The notes beneath the pieces were generated by a model that was given only the letters and a program-made list of their open reading frames with translations, was not told where the DNA came from and made no database searches. From Bog-532 sp963828445 (lineage in GTDB: Bacteria; Actinomycetota; Actinomycetes; Streptosporangiales; Streptosporangiaceae), in contig CAWHFP010000021.1 of NCBI GenBank assembly GCA_963828445.1, forward strand, positions 339,449 to 403,448: a stretch of 64,000 bases of DNA, written 5' to 3'. Made by a program: the position numbers and the translations under genes. Below are positions 39,383 through 48,121 of this stretch, one piece after another (position 1 is the first letter of the stretch; the number at the start of each line of letters is the position of its first letter).

Positions 39383-40826
39383 GCGTCCGGGCCACCCCGG
39401 GCGCGCAACGCGGCGACGATGGCCGGGCCGAGCGTGGTCACGTCCCCGGCGCCCATGGTCAGCACCAGGTCACCCGGCTTGGCCAGGTCGGCGATGACGG
39501 CCGGGACCGCGTCCAGCGGCCCGGGCTGGAAGCGGGCCCGGCCGTCCGGGACGGCCGCCGTCACCAGCTGGCCGGTCACCCCCGGCTCGGGGTCCTCCCG
39601 GGCCGGGTAGATGTCCAGCACCACCACTTCGTCGGCCCGGCTCAGGGCCGCGCCCAGCTCGGTGGCGAAGATCCGGGTCCGGCTGAACAGGTGCGGCTGG
39701 AACACCGCGATGACCCGGCCCCCGTCGGCCAGGTCCCGGGCCGCGGCCAGGTCGGCGGCGACCTCGGTCGGGTGGTGCGCGTAGCTGTCCAGGACCCGCA
39801 CGCCGTCGGCCTCGCCCTTGGGCTCCATCCGGCGCTGCGCCCCGCGGTAGGCGGCCAGGGCCGCCGCCGCCCGTGGGCCCTCGATCCCCAGTTCGGCGGC
39901 GGCCGCGATGGCCGCGGCCGCGTTGAGCACGTTGTGCCGGCCGGGGACCGCGATCGTGACCGGGCTGCTCCAGGGCCCGGACGGCCCACCGGCCGCGGTC
40001 AGCACGAAGGTGGCGCCCATGCCGCGCGGGGTGATCTCGGTGGCCCGGTAGTCGGCGTCGGCCGCCTCGCCGTAGCTGCGGACCCGCAGGTCCTGGTCCC
40101 GGGCGCTGAATCGGCGCTGCCGGCCAGGGCCCGCGCCCCCGCGTCGTCGGCGCAGGTGACCAGGGCGCCGCCGGGCGTAATGCGGCGGGTGAACGCCGCG
40201 AAGGCGGCCCGGATCTCGTCCAGCCCCGAGTAGTTGTCCAGGTGGTCGGCCTCGACGTTGGTGACCACGGCCACGTACGGCGACAGCATGAGGAACGACC
40301 CGTCGCTCTCATCGGCCTCGACCACCAGGTCCGGCCCGGCCCCGTCCTCGGCGCCCCGGCCGGTCTCGGCCAGCACGCCACCGATCACGTAGCCCGGCTC
40401 GGCTCCGCACTCGCGCAGGATCGTGGTCAGCATCGAGGTGGTGGTGGTCTTGCCGTGGGTACCGGCGATCGCGGTCGCCCGCCGCCCCATCATGATCGAG
40501 GCCAGCGCGGCCGCCCGCGGCAGCACGCGCAGGTTCCGGTCCCGGGCCGCGGCCAGCTCAGGATTGCTGGGGCGGATCGCGCTGGACACCACCACGGTGT
40601 CCGCCTGGCCCAGGTGGGACGGGTCGTGGCCGGTGTGCACGTCCGCGCCGAGCGCGGCCAGTTCGGCCAGCACGTGGGCCGAGCCAGCGTCGCTGCCGGA
40701 CACCGGAACGCCCCGGGCCAGCATGACCCGCGCGATCCCGGACATGCCCGCGCCGCCGATGCCGATGAAGTGGACGCGGCCGAGCTGGTCCACCGGCACG
40801 GTGTCAACCGGGGTCACCAGGGCCAT
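39379..40826 (-). CDS. murC: UDP-N-acetylmuramate-L-alanine ligase (frameshifted)
   Basis: ATP-dependent ligase adding the first amino acid to UDP-MurNAc. The N-terminal part has FIGIGGAGMSGIARVML, the P-loop AGTHGKTTTTSM, and VVEADESDGSFL. The C-terminal part has VPGRHNVLNAAAA, DSYAHHPTEV and FQPHLFSRTR. The two lie in different frames, with the break near 40110. One missing base there would join ALAGSADS to ARDQDLRVRSYGEA, giving about 482 residues, the normal length. As an essential enzyme it is unlikely to be really broken. The stop overlaps the ftsQ start. The start follows murG by 123 bases. Confidence 0.9.
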
Positions 40827-40949
40827 GGGACATCCTCCTGTGCTTCATTGTGCCGGGTGACGCAGAACAGGCCAGCCGCCACGCCGAGGCAGCCCCGATC
40901 AAGCCGTGGCCGCCCTCGCGCGGCGGACTGGCCGGATACTAAGTGCAGG

Positions 40950-42649
40950 TCAGCGGTGCCGGCCGTGCCGAGGCTGACCCCGCCGGGGTCCACCCCGGCG
41001 CGGCTCGGACTGCGGCTGCGGCTCGGCCTCGGGCCAGGGCGGCCCGGCATTCTGCGGAGCTTCGTAGGCCTCCGGGGCCGGCGGCCGCACCGGGTCGGCG
41101 GTGCGCGGCGGGCCCACTGGCTGCGGCGCGGCCGGGGCGGTGCTGCCGAAGGCCTCCGCCTGGCGCCGCGAGCGCGGCTCGAACCAGTGCTCCCCGTCGG
41201 CGGCGGCGGGCGGCTGACCGCCCACGGCGGGCGGCGGCCCGCCCGCGGCCCGGGGCTGACCGCCCGGAGCCGGCGGCGGCCCGACCGGACGCGGCTGCTG
41301 GCCTGAGTTCGGCCGGCCGCCCGGTTGCGGCGGCCCGCCTGGGTTCGGCCGGCCACCCAGTGGGGGCTGGCGGTCCGGCGGGGGCTGGCGGTCGGGCGCC
41401 GGCCGGGCAGGGACTGTCCTTCCGGCGTGGGCTCAAAGCGGGGGGTGCCCTGCGCACCGGGCGTCACGCGCACCCCGGGGGCGGGCTGCTCGGGGGTGGG
41501 CTGGAACTCCCGGGCCGGGCCGCGCGGGCCGTCGCCACCTGGCGCCGCGGCGGCTTCGTGGGCGGCGCGGACCACGTTGATGACCGCGGCGGCCAGCGCC
41601 CGATCGGCGTCCTTGCGGCCGAGCGCGGCCGCGGCCTCGGACATGTTGGCCACCCGGTCGATGTCCAGCAGCACCGGCAGCAGAACAGTCCGGATCCAGT
41701 CCGGGGTCAGGTCGGCGTCGTCGACCATCAGGCCACCGCCGCCGGCCACGATCGGCTCCGCGTTCAGCCGCTGCTCGCCGTTGCCGTGCGGCAGCGGCAC
41801 GTACGCTCCGGGCAGGCCCACCGCGGTCAGCTCGGCACAGGTCATGGCGCCGGCCCGGCACAGGGCGAAGTCGGCCGCGGCGTAGGCCAGGTCCATCCGG
41901 TCCACGTAGGGCACGGCCACGTACGGGGCTCCTTGCGGGCCGGGCCCCGGGGGCGGCGCCTCGGCTTCGTTGCGCGGACCGGTCACGTGCAGCACCTGCA
42001 CGCCCGAGGAGCGCAGCAGGTCCAGGGCGCCGTAGAGCGCGTTGTTCAGCGAACGGGCCCCCTGCGAACCGCCGGTGACCAGCAGCACCGGCAGGTCGGG
42101 GCGGAGCCCGAAGTGGGCCCGGGCCTTGTCGCCGAGGCCGAGCCGGTCCAGCTCGGCGATCTCGCGCCGGATCGGGATACCAAGGTAGGTGGCGTGCTGC
42201 AGCTGGGTGGCCGGGTTCCCGGTGTACACGTGCTCGGTCAGCCGGGCGCCCAGCTTGTTGGCCAGCCCCGGCCGCGGGTTGGCCTCGTGCACCACGATCG
42301 GCACGTGCCGCCGCCGGGCGGCCAGGTATCCAGGGGTGGCCACGTACCCGCCGAAGCCCACCAGCACGTCGGCCTTCATACGGTCCAGCACCCCGGCCGC
42401 GGCGTTGACCGCGCCGGCCATCTTGCCTGGTACGGCCAGCAGACGGGGGGTGACCGACCGGGGCAGCGGCACGGCCGGGATCAGCGCCAGCTCGTAGCCG
42501 CGCATCGGGACCAGGCGGGTTTCCAGTCCTCGTTCGGTGCCCAGGCAGATGATCATCGCGCGCGGGTCCGCCTGCCGCAGTGCGTCGGCGAGCGCGAGCG
42601 CAGGTTCAATATGTCCGGCGGTTCCGCCACCGGCGAGCACAACCCTCAT
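40950..42649 (-). CDS. murG: Lipid II synthase MurG with C-terminal Pro/Gln-rich extension (frameshifted tail)
   Basis: Glycosyltransferase that adds GlcNAc to lipid I at the inner face of the membrane. The catalytic part, residues 1 to about 375, is complete: VVLAGGGTAGHIEPALALA, GFGGYVATPG, HEANPRPGLANKLGA, LVTGGSQGARSLN and RAGAMTCAELTAVGLP. A tail of about 190 residues follows, rich in Pro, Gly, Gln and Arg. Near 41410 one base seems missing. The frame that keeps the same composition (DRQPPPDRQPPLGG onward, then PQPQSEPRRGG) ends at 40950, whereas without the correction the frame continues to 40814 with unlike Arg/Ala-rich sequence. The extension is not part of normal MurG. Confidence 0.88.
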
Positions 42650-42664
42650 CGCTGGGCCTTCCGT

Positions 42665-43969
42665 TCATTCAGGTCGCTGCGTCAGGCCAAGCCAGCTTAG
42701 AAGACGCAGTGGCAACGCTGGACCGCGCGCCGCCAGAGCCTCTCTGGCCCCCGGCTCACGCCGGGCGAACGACATCAGCATGCCGAGGGCGATCATCGTC
42801 ACCAGTAGCGAGGATAGGCCGGCCGAGACCAGCGGGAGGGGCACACCGGTAATTGGCAGCACTCCGATCACCGCGCCGATGTTGACCACGGCCTGCATGA
42901 CGATCCAGGCCGTGATGGCCGCGGCGGCCAGCCGGGAGAACGTGTCCTGCACCCGCCGCGCCACGCGCAGCCCGGCGAAGGCCATCCCGCCGTACAGCAG
43001 GCACACGCACAGCGTGCCGACCAGGCCGAGCTCCTCACCGATGATGGCGAAGATGAAGTCGGAGGTGGACTCGGGTACGTAGCCCCACTTCTCGCCGCTG
43101 GCCCCCAGGCCGACCCCGAACAGGCCACCCGAGCCGACCGCGTACTTGCCCTGGATGCCCTGCATGTTCGGGCCGAACGCGCCGCCCTGCGGGTTGACGA
43201 ACCCGGTCAGCCGCTTCAGCCGGTACGCCGACGTCACCGCCAGCAGCAGCATGACGATGCCCATCAGCGCGAGCATGCCGCCGAAGATGCGGCCGGGAGT
43301 GCCGATCACCCACAGCAGCGTGATGAAGATGACCAGCAGCACGAACGTGGTGCCCAGGTCGTCACCCACCATGACCAGCATGGCCAGCAGGCCGGCCCCG
43401 GGCAGGAGCGGGATCAGCAGGTGCCGCCAGTCCTCCAGCTGCCGCAGCCGCTCCTTGCGGGCCAGCAGGTCGGCGCCCCACAGCACCAGGGCCAGCTTGG
43501 CGAACTCGGACGGCTGGAGCTGCAGCGGGCCGATGGCGATCCAGCGGGACGCGCCATAGGCCGACCGGGCCACCCCCGGAATCAGGGTCAGGCCCAGGCC
43601 GAGCAGGGACACGCCGAGCAGCGGGTAGGCCGCGGCCCGGAACAGCCGCGTCGGCGACCGGGCCGCGAGGTACATGATGGGCAGCCCGAACGCCGCCCCC
43701 AGCAGTTGCTTCTTGAAGTCGGAGTAGGGCGGCAGGCCCTCGGCCAGGTCCTGTACCGACGAGGTGGACAGCACCATGACCAGGCCGAGCCCGAGCAGCA
43801 GGGCGGTGATCCCGATGATCAGGTAGTACGAGGTCAGCGGCCGGTCCAGCAGGGCCATCCAGGCGGCGAGCCGGTCCCGGGCCACGACCGCGGCGGCCGT
43901 CCCGGGTCTGGTCAGCCCCGGGCCGTCAGTCACGTCCTCCGCAGGGCCACCCACCACGCGCTGCACCAT
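42665..43969 (-). CDS. ftsW: Septal peptidoglycan polymerase FtsW
   Basis: SEDS-family glycosyltransferase that polymerises lipid II with FtsI at the septum, 434 residues. About ten membrane helices are seen, with family motifs QLQPSEFAKLALVLW (catalytic loop region), VMVGDDLGTTFVLL, PESTSDFIFAIIGEELG and the C-terminal GVPLPLVSAGLSSLL. The ATG is taken at 43969; a start at codon 38 (MALLDRPLTSYY) would also fit because the first 37 residues are not conserved. It follows mraY by 80 bases, where murD would be expected. Confidence 0.96.
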   Translation of the reverse strand: MVQRVVGGPAEDVTDGPGLTRPGTAAAVVARDRLAAWMALLDRPLTSYYLIIGITALLLGLGLVMVLSTSSVQDLAEGLPPYSDFKKQLLGAAFGLPIMYLAARSPTRLFRAAAYPLLGVSLLGLGLTLIPGVARSAYGASRWIAIGPLQLQPSEFAKLALVLWGADLLARKERLRQLEDWRHLLIPLLPGAGLLAMLVMVGDDLGTTFVLLVIFITLLWVIGTPGRIFGGMLALMGIVMLLLAVTSAYRLKRLTGFVNPQGGAFGPNMQGIQGKYAVGSGGLFGVGLGASGEKWGYVPESTSDFIFAIIGEELGLVGTLCVCLLYGGMAFAGLRVARRVQDTFSRLAAAAITAWIVMQAVVNIGAVIGVLPITGVPLPLVSAGLSSLLVTMIALGMLMSFARREPGAREALAARGPALPLRLLSWLGLTQRPE

Positions 43970-44049
43970 GGTCCCAGTCTCGGTGGGCCGGCCACCGATA
44001 CCGGGGAGATCCGGCGCGTGTCGCGCAATCTGCTCCTGCCTGGCCGGTC

Positions 44050-45105
44050 CTACTTGGGGAACCAGCCCACGTAGAACACGCCCAGGCCGAGCGCGATGAA
44101 CATGCCCGCGATGACCCAGAATCTGATCACGATCGTGGTCTCGGCCCAGCCCAGCAGCTCGAAGTGGTGCTGCAGCGGGGCCATCCGGAACACCCGTTTA
44201 CCAGTCAGTTTGAACGAGCCGACCTGGATGATCACCGACAGCGTGATCACCACGAACAGGCCGCCCAGCAGGAGCAGCAGCAACTCGGTGCGGGTGGTGA
44301 CGGCCAGCCCGGCCAGCGCGCCGCCGAGCGCCAGCGAGCCGGTGTCGCCCATGAAGATCCGGGCCGGCGGCGCGTTCCACCACAGGAAGCCGACGCAGGC
44401 CGCCATCAGCGCGGCCGCGACCACGGCCAGGTCCAGGGGGTCACGCACGTCATAGCAGTTCGGGGCGAGCGACAGCGTGCAGTCGTTGCGGAGCTGCCAG
44501 TTGCCGATGATCACGTAGGCGGCCAGCACCAGGATGGCCGACCCGGTGGCCAGGCCGTCCAGGCCGTCGGTGAGGTTCACCGCGTTGGACGTGCCGGCCA
44601 CCATCGCCACCACGAAGATCACGAAGAAGATGGGGCCGATGGAGATGCCGAAGTCGGCCAGGAACGACAGGTGGGTGGACGCGGGCGTGAGGTCGTAGCC
44701 GTCCGGGAAGTGCAGGGCCAAGATGGCGAACACCACCCCGACGATGACCTGGCCGGTGAGCTTGGCCCCGCTGCGCAGGCCCAGGCTGCGCTGCTTGTAC
44801 AGCTTGATGAAGTCGTCGGCGAACCCCACCGCGCCCAGCCCGGTCATCAGGAACAGCACCAGCAGGCCCGACACCGAGACCGACTCCCCGGTGGCGATGT
44901 GCCCGGCGAAGTACCCGATCAGGGTGGCGATGATCATCACCGTGCCGCCCATGGTCGGCGTACCCCGCTTGGAGGAGTGCCCGGCCGGGCCCTCCTCGCG
45001 GATGGGCTGCCCGTAGCCCTGCCGGGTGAACACCCGGATGGCGATGGGCGTGCCCAGCAACGCCACCGCCATCGACACCGCGGCGGAGATAAGAATGGCC
45101 TTCAC
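44050..45105 (-). CDS. mraY: Phospho-N-acetylmuramoyl-pentapeptide transferase
   Basis: Membrane enzyme making lipid I from UDP-MurNAc-pentapeptide and undecaprenyl phosphate, 351 residues, ten helices. The catalytic motifs are GFADDFIKLYKQRSLGL, NAVNLTDGLDGLATG and FMGDTGSLALGGALA, followed by PLQHHFELLGW. The chosen GTG overlaps the murF stop as GTGA; a longer upstream frame lies in murF. The next gene downstream is ftsW, not murD. Confidence 0.97.
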   Translation of the reverse strand: MKAILISAAVSMAVALLGTPIAIRVFTRQGYGQPIREEGPAGHSSKRGTPTMGGTVMIIATLIGYFAGHIATGESVSVSGLLVLFLMTGLGAVGFADDFIKLYKQRSLGLRSGAKLTGQVIVGVVFAILALHFPDGYDLTPASTHLSFLADFGISIGPIFFVIFVVAMVAGTSNAVNLTDGLDGLATGSAILVLAAYVIIGNWQLRNDCTLSLAPNCYDVRDPLDLAVVAAALMAACVGFLWWNAPPARIFMGDTGSLALGGALAGLAVTTRTELLLLLLGGLFVVITLSVIIQVGSFKLTGKRVFRMAPLQHHFELLGWAETTIVIRFWVIAGMFIALGLGVFYVGWFPK

Positions 45106-46529
45106 TGGGCCGTCTCCTTCTCGCTGGCCGAACTGCTGGCCGCGGGGGACAGCAGGTCGGCCGCGACCGTTTCCAGCCCCACCGACCGGGACGCCTTGAC
45201 CAGGACCACGTCGCCCGCGGCCAGCCGGCCGCGCAGCGCGGCGACGGCCTCGGCGCCGCTCGGCACGCCGATGGCCTCGCCGTGCCAGCCCGCCGTGGCC
45301 AGGGCTCCGTCCAGAATGGGTTCTGCTTGTTTCCCGACAACGATCAGGCCGGTCACTCCGGTTCCGGCCGCGTGCGCGCCGGCCTCCAGGTGGCTGTCCC
45401 GGGACTCGTCGCCCAGCTCGTTCATCTGGCCCAGCACGGCGAACGACCGCCGGCCCCGGGCCATGTGGCCCAGCGCGTCCAGCGCGGCCCGGACCGATTC
45501 CGGGTTGGCGTTGTAGGCGTCGTTGATCACGGTCACCCCGCCCGGCGCTTCCCGGACCTCCATCCGCCACCGGCTGCGGGCGGTGGCGGTGCCCAGCCCG
45601 TCGGCGATGCCGTCCAGCCCCAGGCCCAGCTCGGCGGCGGTCGCCGCCGCCGCCAGCGCGTTCGGGATCTGGTGGGCGCCGTGCAGCCCCATCCGGACCG
45701 GCACCGCCCCGGCCGGGGTGATCAGCGTGAAGGACGGGCGGCCGAGGTCGTCGAGCTGGATGCCGGTAGCGCCGAAATCGGGCTGATCGCCCAGACCGAA
45801 GGTGACGATCCGGGCCTCGGTCCGGCTGGCCATGGCCCGCACCCGGTGGTCGTCGGCGTTGAGGATGGCCACCCCGCCCGCGGCCGCGGCGGGCAGGGCC
45901 GCGGGCAGCTCACCCTTGGCCCGGGCCACCTGCTCGATGCCGCCGAACTCTCCGGTGTGGGCGTGCCCCACATTGAGCACCGCACCCACGCGGGGCGGGG
46001 CGATTTCGCACAGGAAGGCGATGTGCCCCGGTCCGCGGGCGGCCATCTCCAGCACCATGAACCGGGTCTGCTCGTCCGCGCGCAGCACGGTGAGCGGAAA
46101 TCCGAACTCGTTGTTCCAGGAGCCCTCGGGCGAGATGGTCGGGCCGAGCCGTTCCACCAGCTGGGCGGTCAGATCCTTGGTCGAGGTCTTGCCCGCCGAT
46201 CCGGTCAGGCCCGCGATCGTCACCTCGGGCAGCCGGGCCACCACTTCCTGGGCCAGCTTGGCCAAGGCGGTGGGCACGTCGTCGACCAGCAGCCCGGGGA
46301 CCCCGGCCGGGCGGGTGCCCAGCATCGCGGCGGCCCCGGCGTCGCGGGCGGCGGCCGCGAAGTCGTGCCCGTCCACCCGCTCGCCCTCAACCGCGGCGAA
46401 CAGCCCGCCCGCCCCGGCCCGGCGTGAGTCGATGACGACGGACCCGGTCACCACCGCGGCCGGATCAGCGCCGCCGTCCAGCCGGGCCCCGGTGATCCGG
46501 GCGATCTCCCCCAGCGAAAGCGGGATCAC
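45102..46529 (-). CDS. murF: UDP-N-acetylmuramoyl-tripeptide-D-Ala-D-Ala ligase
   Basis: Adds D-Ala-D-Ala to the UDP-MurNAc tripeptide in the cytosol, 475 residues. The order is the N-terminal domain, the ATP site GLTGSAGKTSTKDLTAQL, SWNNEFGFPLTVLRA, NAHT-like GHAHTGEFGG, then INDAYNANPESVRAALDAL and GQMNELGDESRDSHLEAG. The GTG start overlaps the murE stop. The frame is intact. Confidence 0.96.
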   Translation of the reverse strand: MIPLSLGEIARITGARLDGGADPAAVVTGSVVIDSRRAGAGGLFAAVEGERVDGHDFAAAARDAGAAAMLGTRPAGVPGLLVDDVPTALAKLAQEVVARLPEVTIAGLTGSAGKTSTKDLTAQLVERLGPTISPEGSWNNEFGFPLTVLRADEQTRFMVLEMAARGPGHIAFLCEIAPPRVGAVLNVGHAHTGEFGGIEQVARAKGELPAALPAAAAGGVAILNADDHRVRAMASRTEARIVTFGLGDQPDFGATGIQLDDLGRPSFTLITPAGAVPVRMGLHGAHQIPNALAAAATAAELGLGLDGIADGLGTATARSRWRMEVREAPGGVTVINDAYNANPESVRAALDALGHMARGRRSFAVLGQMNELGDESRDSHLEAGAHAAGTGVTGLIVVGKQAEPILDGALATAGWHGEAIGVPSGAEAVAALRGRLAAGDVVLVKASRSVGLETVAADLLSPAASSSASEKETAQ

Positions 46530-48103
46530 AGGTCTCCCTTCGGGGCCGTGGTTCGCGCCCGGCGCCGCAGCGCCTCGGCGGTGACCTCACGATCATCGAA
46601 CGGCAGCACGGTGCCGCGCACGTACTGGCCTCGTTCGTGCCCCTTGCCCGCCACCAGCAGCACGTCGCCCTTGCCCGCCGCGGTGACGGCCAGATCGATG
46701 GCGGCGGCCCGGTCCGGCTCCACGATCACGTGGGCCCGGCGCTGCTCCGGCACGTCGAGCGCGCCCTCCAGCATGGCGGCCAGGATGGCCAGCGGGTCCT
46801 CCGAACGCGGATTGTCGCTGGTGAAGATGGCCAGGTCGGCCAGGTCGGCGGCGGCCGCGCCCATCAGCGGGCGCTTGGCCCGATCCCGGTCCCCGCCGCA
46901 GCCGAGCACGATGATCAGGCGCCCCTGGGTCACCGGGCGCAGGGCGCCGAGCACGGCTTCGACCGCGCCCGGCTTGTGTGAGTAGTCGACCAGCGCGGTC
47001 AGGTCGGCCTCGCCCGCGGTGTCGACTCGTTCCAGCCGGCCGGGCACGCCGGGGCAAGCGCCGACGCCCGCCACCGCGTCGTCCAGCCCGATCCCCGCCT
47101 CGACCAGGGCCACGATCGCGCCCAGCGCGTTGGCCACGTTGAACGGGCCGACCAGGGCCAGCTGAGCGTCGGCCTCCACCCCGCCCGGCCCGATGACCCG
47201 GAACGAGCTGCCGTCCGCGCCGACCCGGACGTTCTCGGCCCGCCAGTCCGCCGCCCGGCTCCCGGTGGCGGAGAACGTGGTCACCGGGATCGGCGCGCTG
47301 GCCGCCAGGCGGCGCCCGTAACCGTCGTCGATGTTCACCACCCCGGCCTCGGAGTACTCGGGAGTGAACAGCGCGGCCTTGGCCGCGAAGTAGTCCTCCA
47401 TGTCGGTGTGGAAGTCCAGGTGGTCCTGGGACAGGTTGGTGAAGATGGCCACGTCGTAGCGGGTGCCCGCGACCCGGCCCAGGGCCAGCGCGTGGCTGGA
47501 CACCTCCATGGCCGCGGCGGTGACCCCGCGCTCGGTCATCGTGGCCAGCAGCGCCTGCAGGTCGGTGGCCTCGGGGGTGGTGAGCTCGCTGGCCAGCAGG
47601 TCCGGGCCGATCCGGGTCTCCACCCCGCCGATCAGGCCGGTCACGTGGCCAGCCATCCGCAACCCGGCCTCGGCCAGGTAGCTGGTGGTGGTCTTGCCGC
47701 TGGTGCCGGTCACGCCGATCAGCCGCAGCCGCCGGGATGGGTCGCCGTAGACCCAGCAGGCGATCTCGCCGAGCCGGGCCCGGGGGTCGCTGACCACGAA
47801 CACCGGCACCTCGGTGGCGGCGGCCCGCTCTCGCCCGTCCGGGTCGGTGAGGATGGCCACCGCCCCGGCGCGGACGGCGGCGGCCGAGAATTCGGCCCCG
47901 TGCACGCGGCTGCCGGGCAGCGCCGCGTACAGGTCACCGGGCCGCACCGCCCGGGAGTCGTGCGTAACACCGGACACCGCCGTCGAATCATTCGGCGAAA
48001 AAGGAACTTCACCAGTATCGGCGGTCAATCTGACGCCGAGCAGCAACCCCAAACCGGAAAGTGGGCGGGGGTCCGGGTGGGAGGGACGGATGGCCACGGA
48101 CAC
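46526..48103 (-). CDS. murE: UDP-MurNAc-tripeptide synthetase (meso-DAP type)
   Basis: Adds the third amino acid of the stem peptide. The ATP site is GVTGTSGKTTTSYLAEAG, followed by LTTPEATDLQALLATM and NLSQDHLDFH. The motif DNPRSEDP near residue 430 is the signature of ligases that use meso-diaminopimelate, so this organism has DAP-type peptidoglycan. There are 525 residues with a GTG start. It is 18 bases downstream of ftsI. Confidence 0.96.
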   Translation of the reverse strand: MSVAIRPSHPDPRPLSGLGLLLGVRLTADTGEVPFSPNDSTAVSGVTHDSRAVRPGDLYAALPGSRVHGAEFSAAAVRAGAVAILTDPDGRERAAATEVPVFVVSDPRARLGEIACWVYGDPSRRLRLIGVTGTSGKTTTSYLAEAGLRMAGHVTGLIGGVETRIGPDLLASELTTPEATDLQALLATMTERGVTAAAMEVSSHALALGRVAGTRYDVAIFTNLSQDHLDFHTDMEDYFAAKAALFTPEYSEAGVVNIDDGYGRRLAASAPIPVTTFSATGSRAADWRAENVRVGADGSSFRVIGPGGVEADAQLALVGPFNVANALGAIVALVEAGIGLDDAVAGVGACPGVPGRLERVDTAGEADLTALVDYSHKPGAVEAVLGALRPVTQGRLIIVLGCGGDRDRAKRPLMGAAAADLADLAIFTSDNPRSEDPLAILAAMLEGALDVPEQRRAHVIVEPDRAAAIDLAVTAAGKGDVLLVAGKGHERGQYVRGTVLPFDDREVTAEALRRRARTTAPKGDL

Positions 48104-48121
48104 GCGCAGAGGTTACCTCTC

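Noticed and set aside
40814..40949. Extension of murG to a stop at 40814
   Set aside because: It exists only in the uncorrected frame, where the composition changes abruptly after about 41410.
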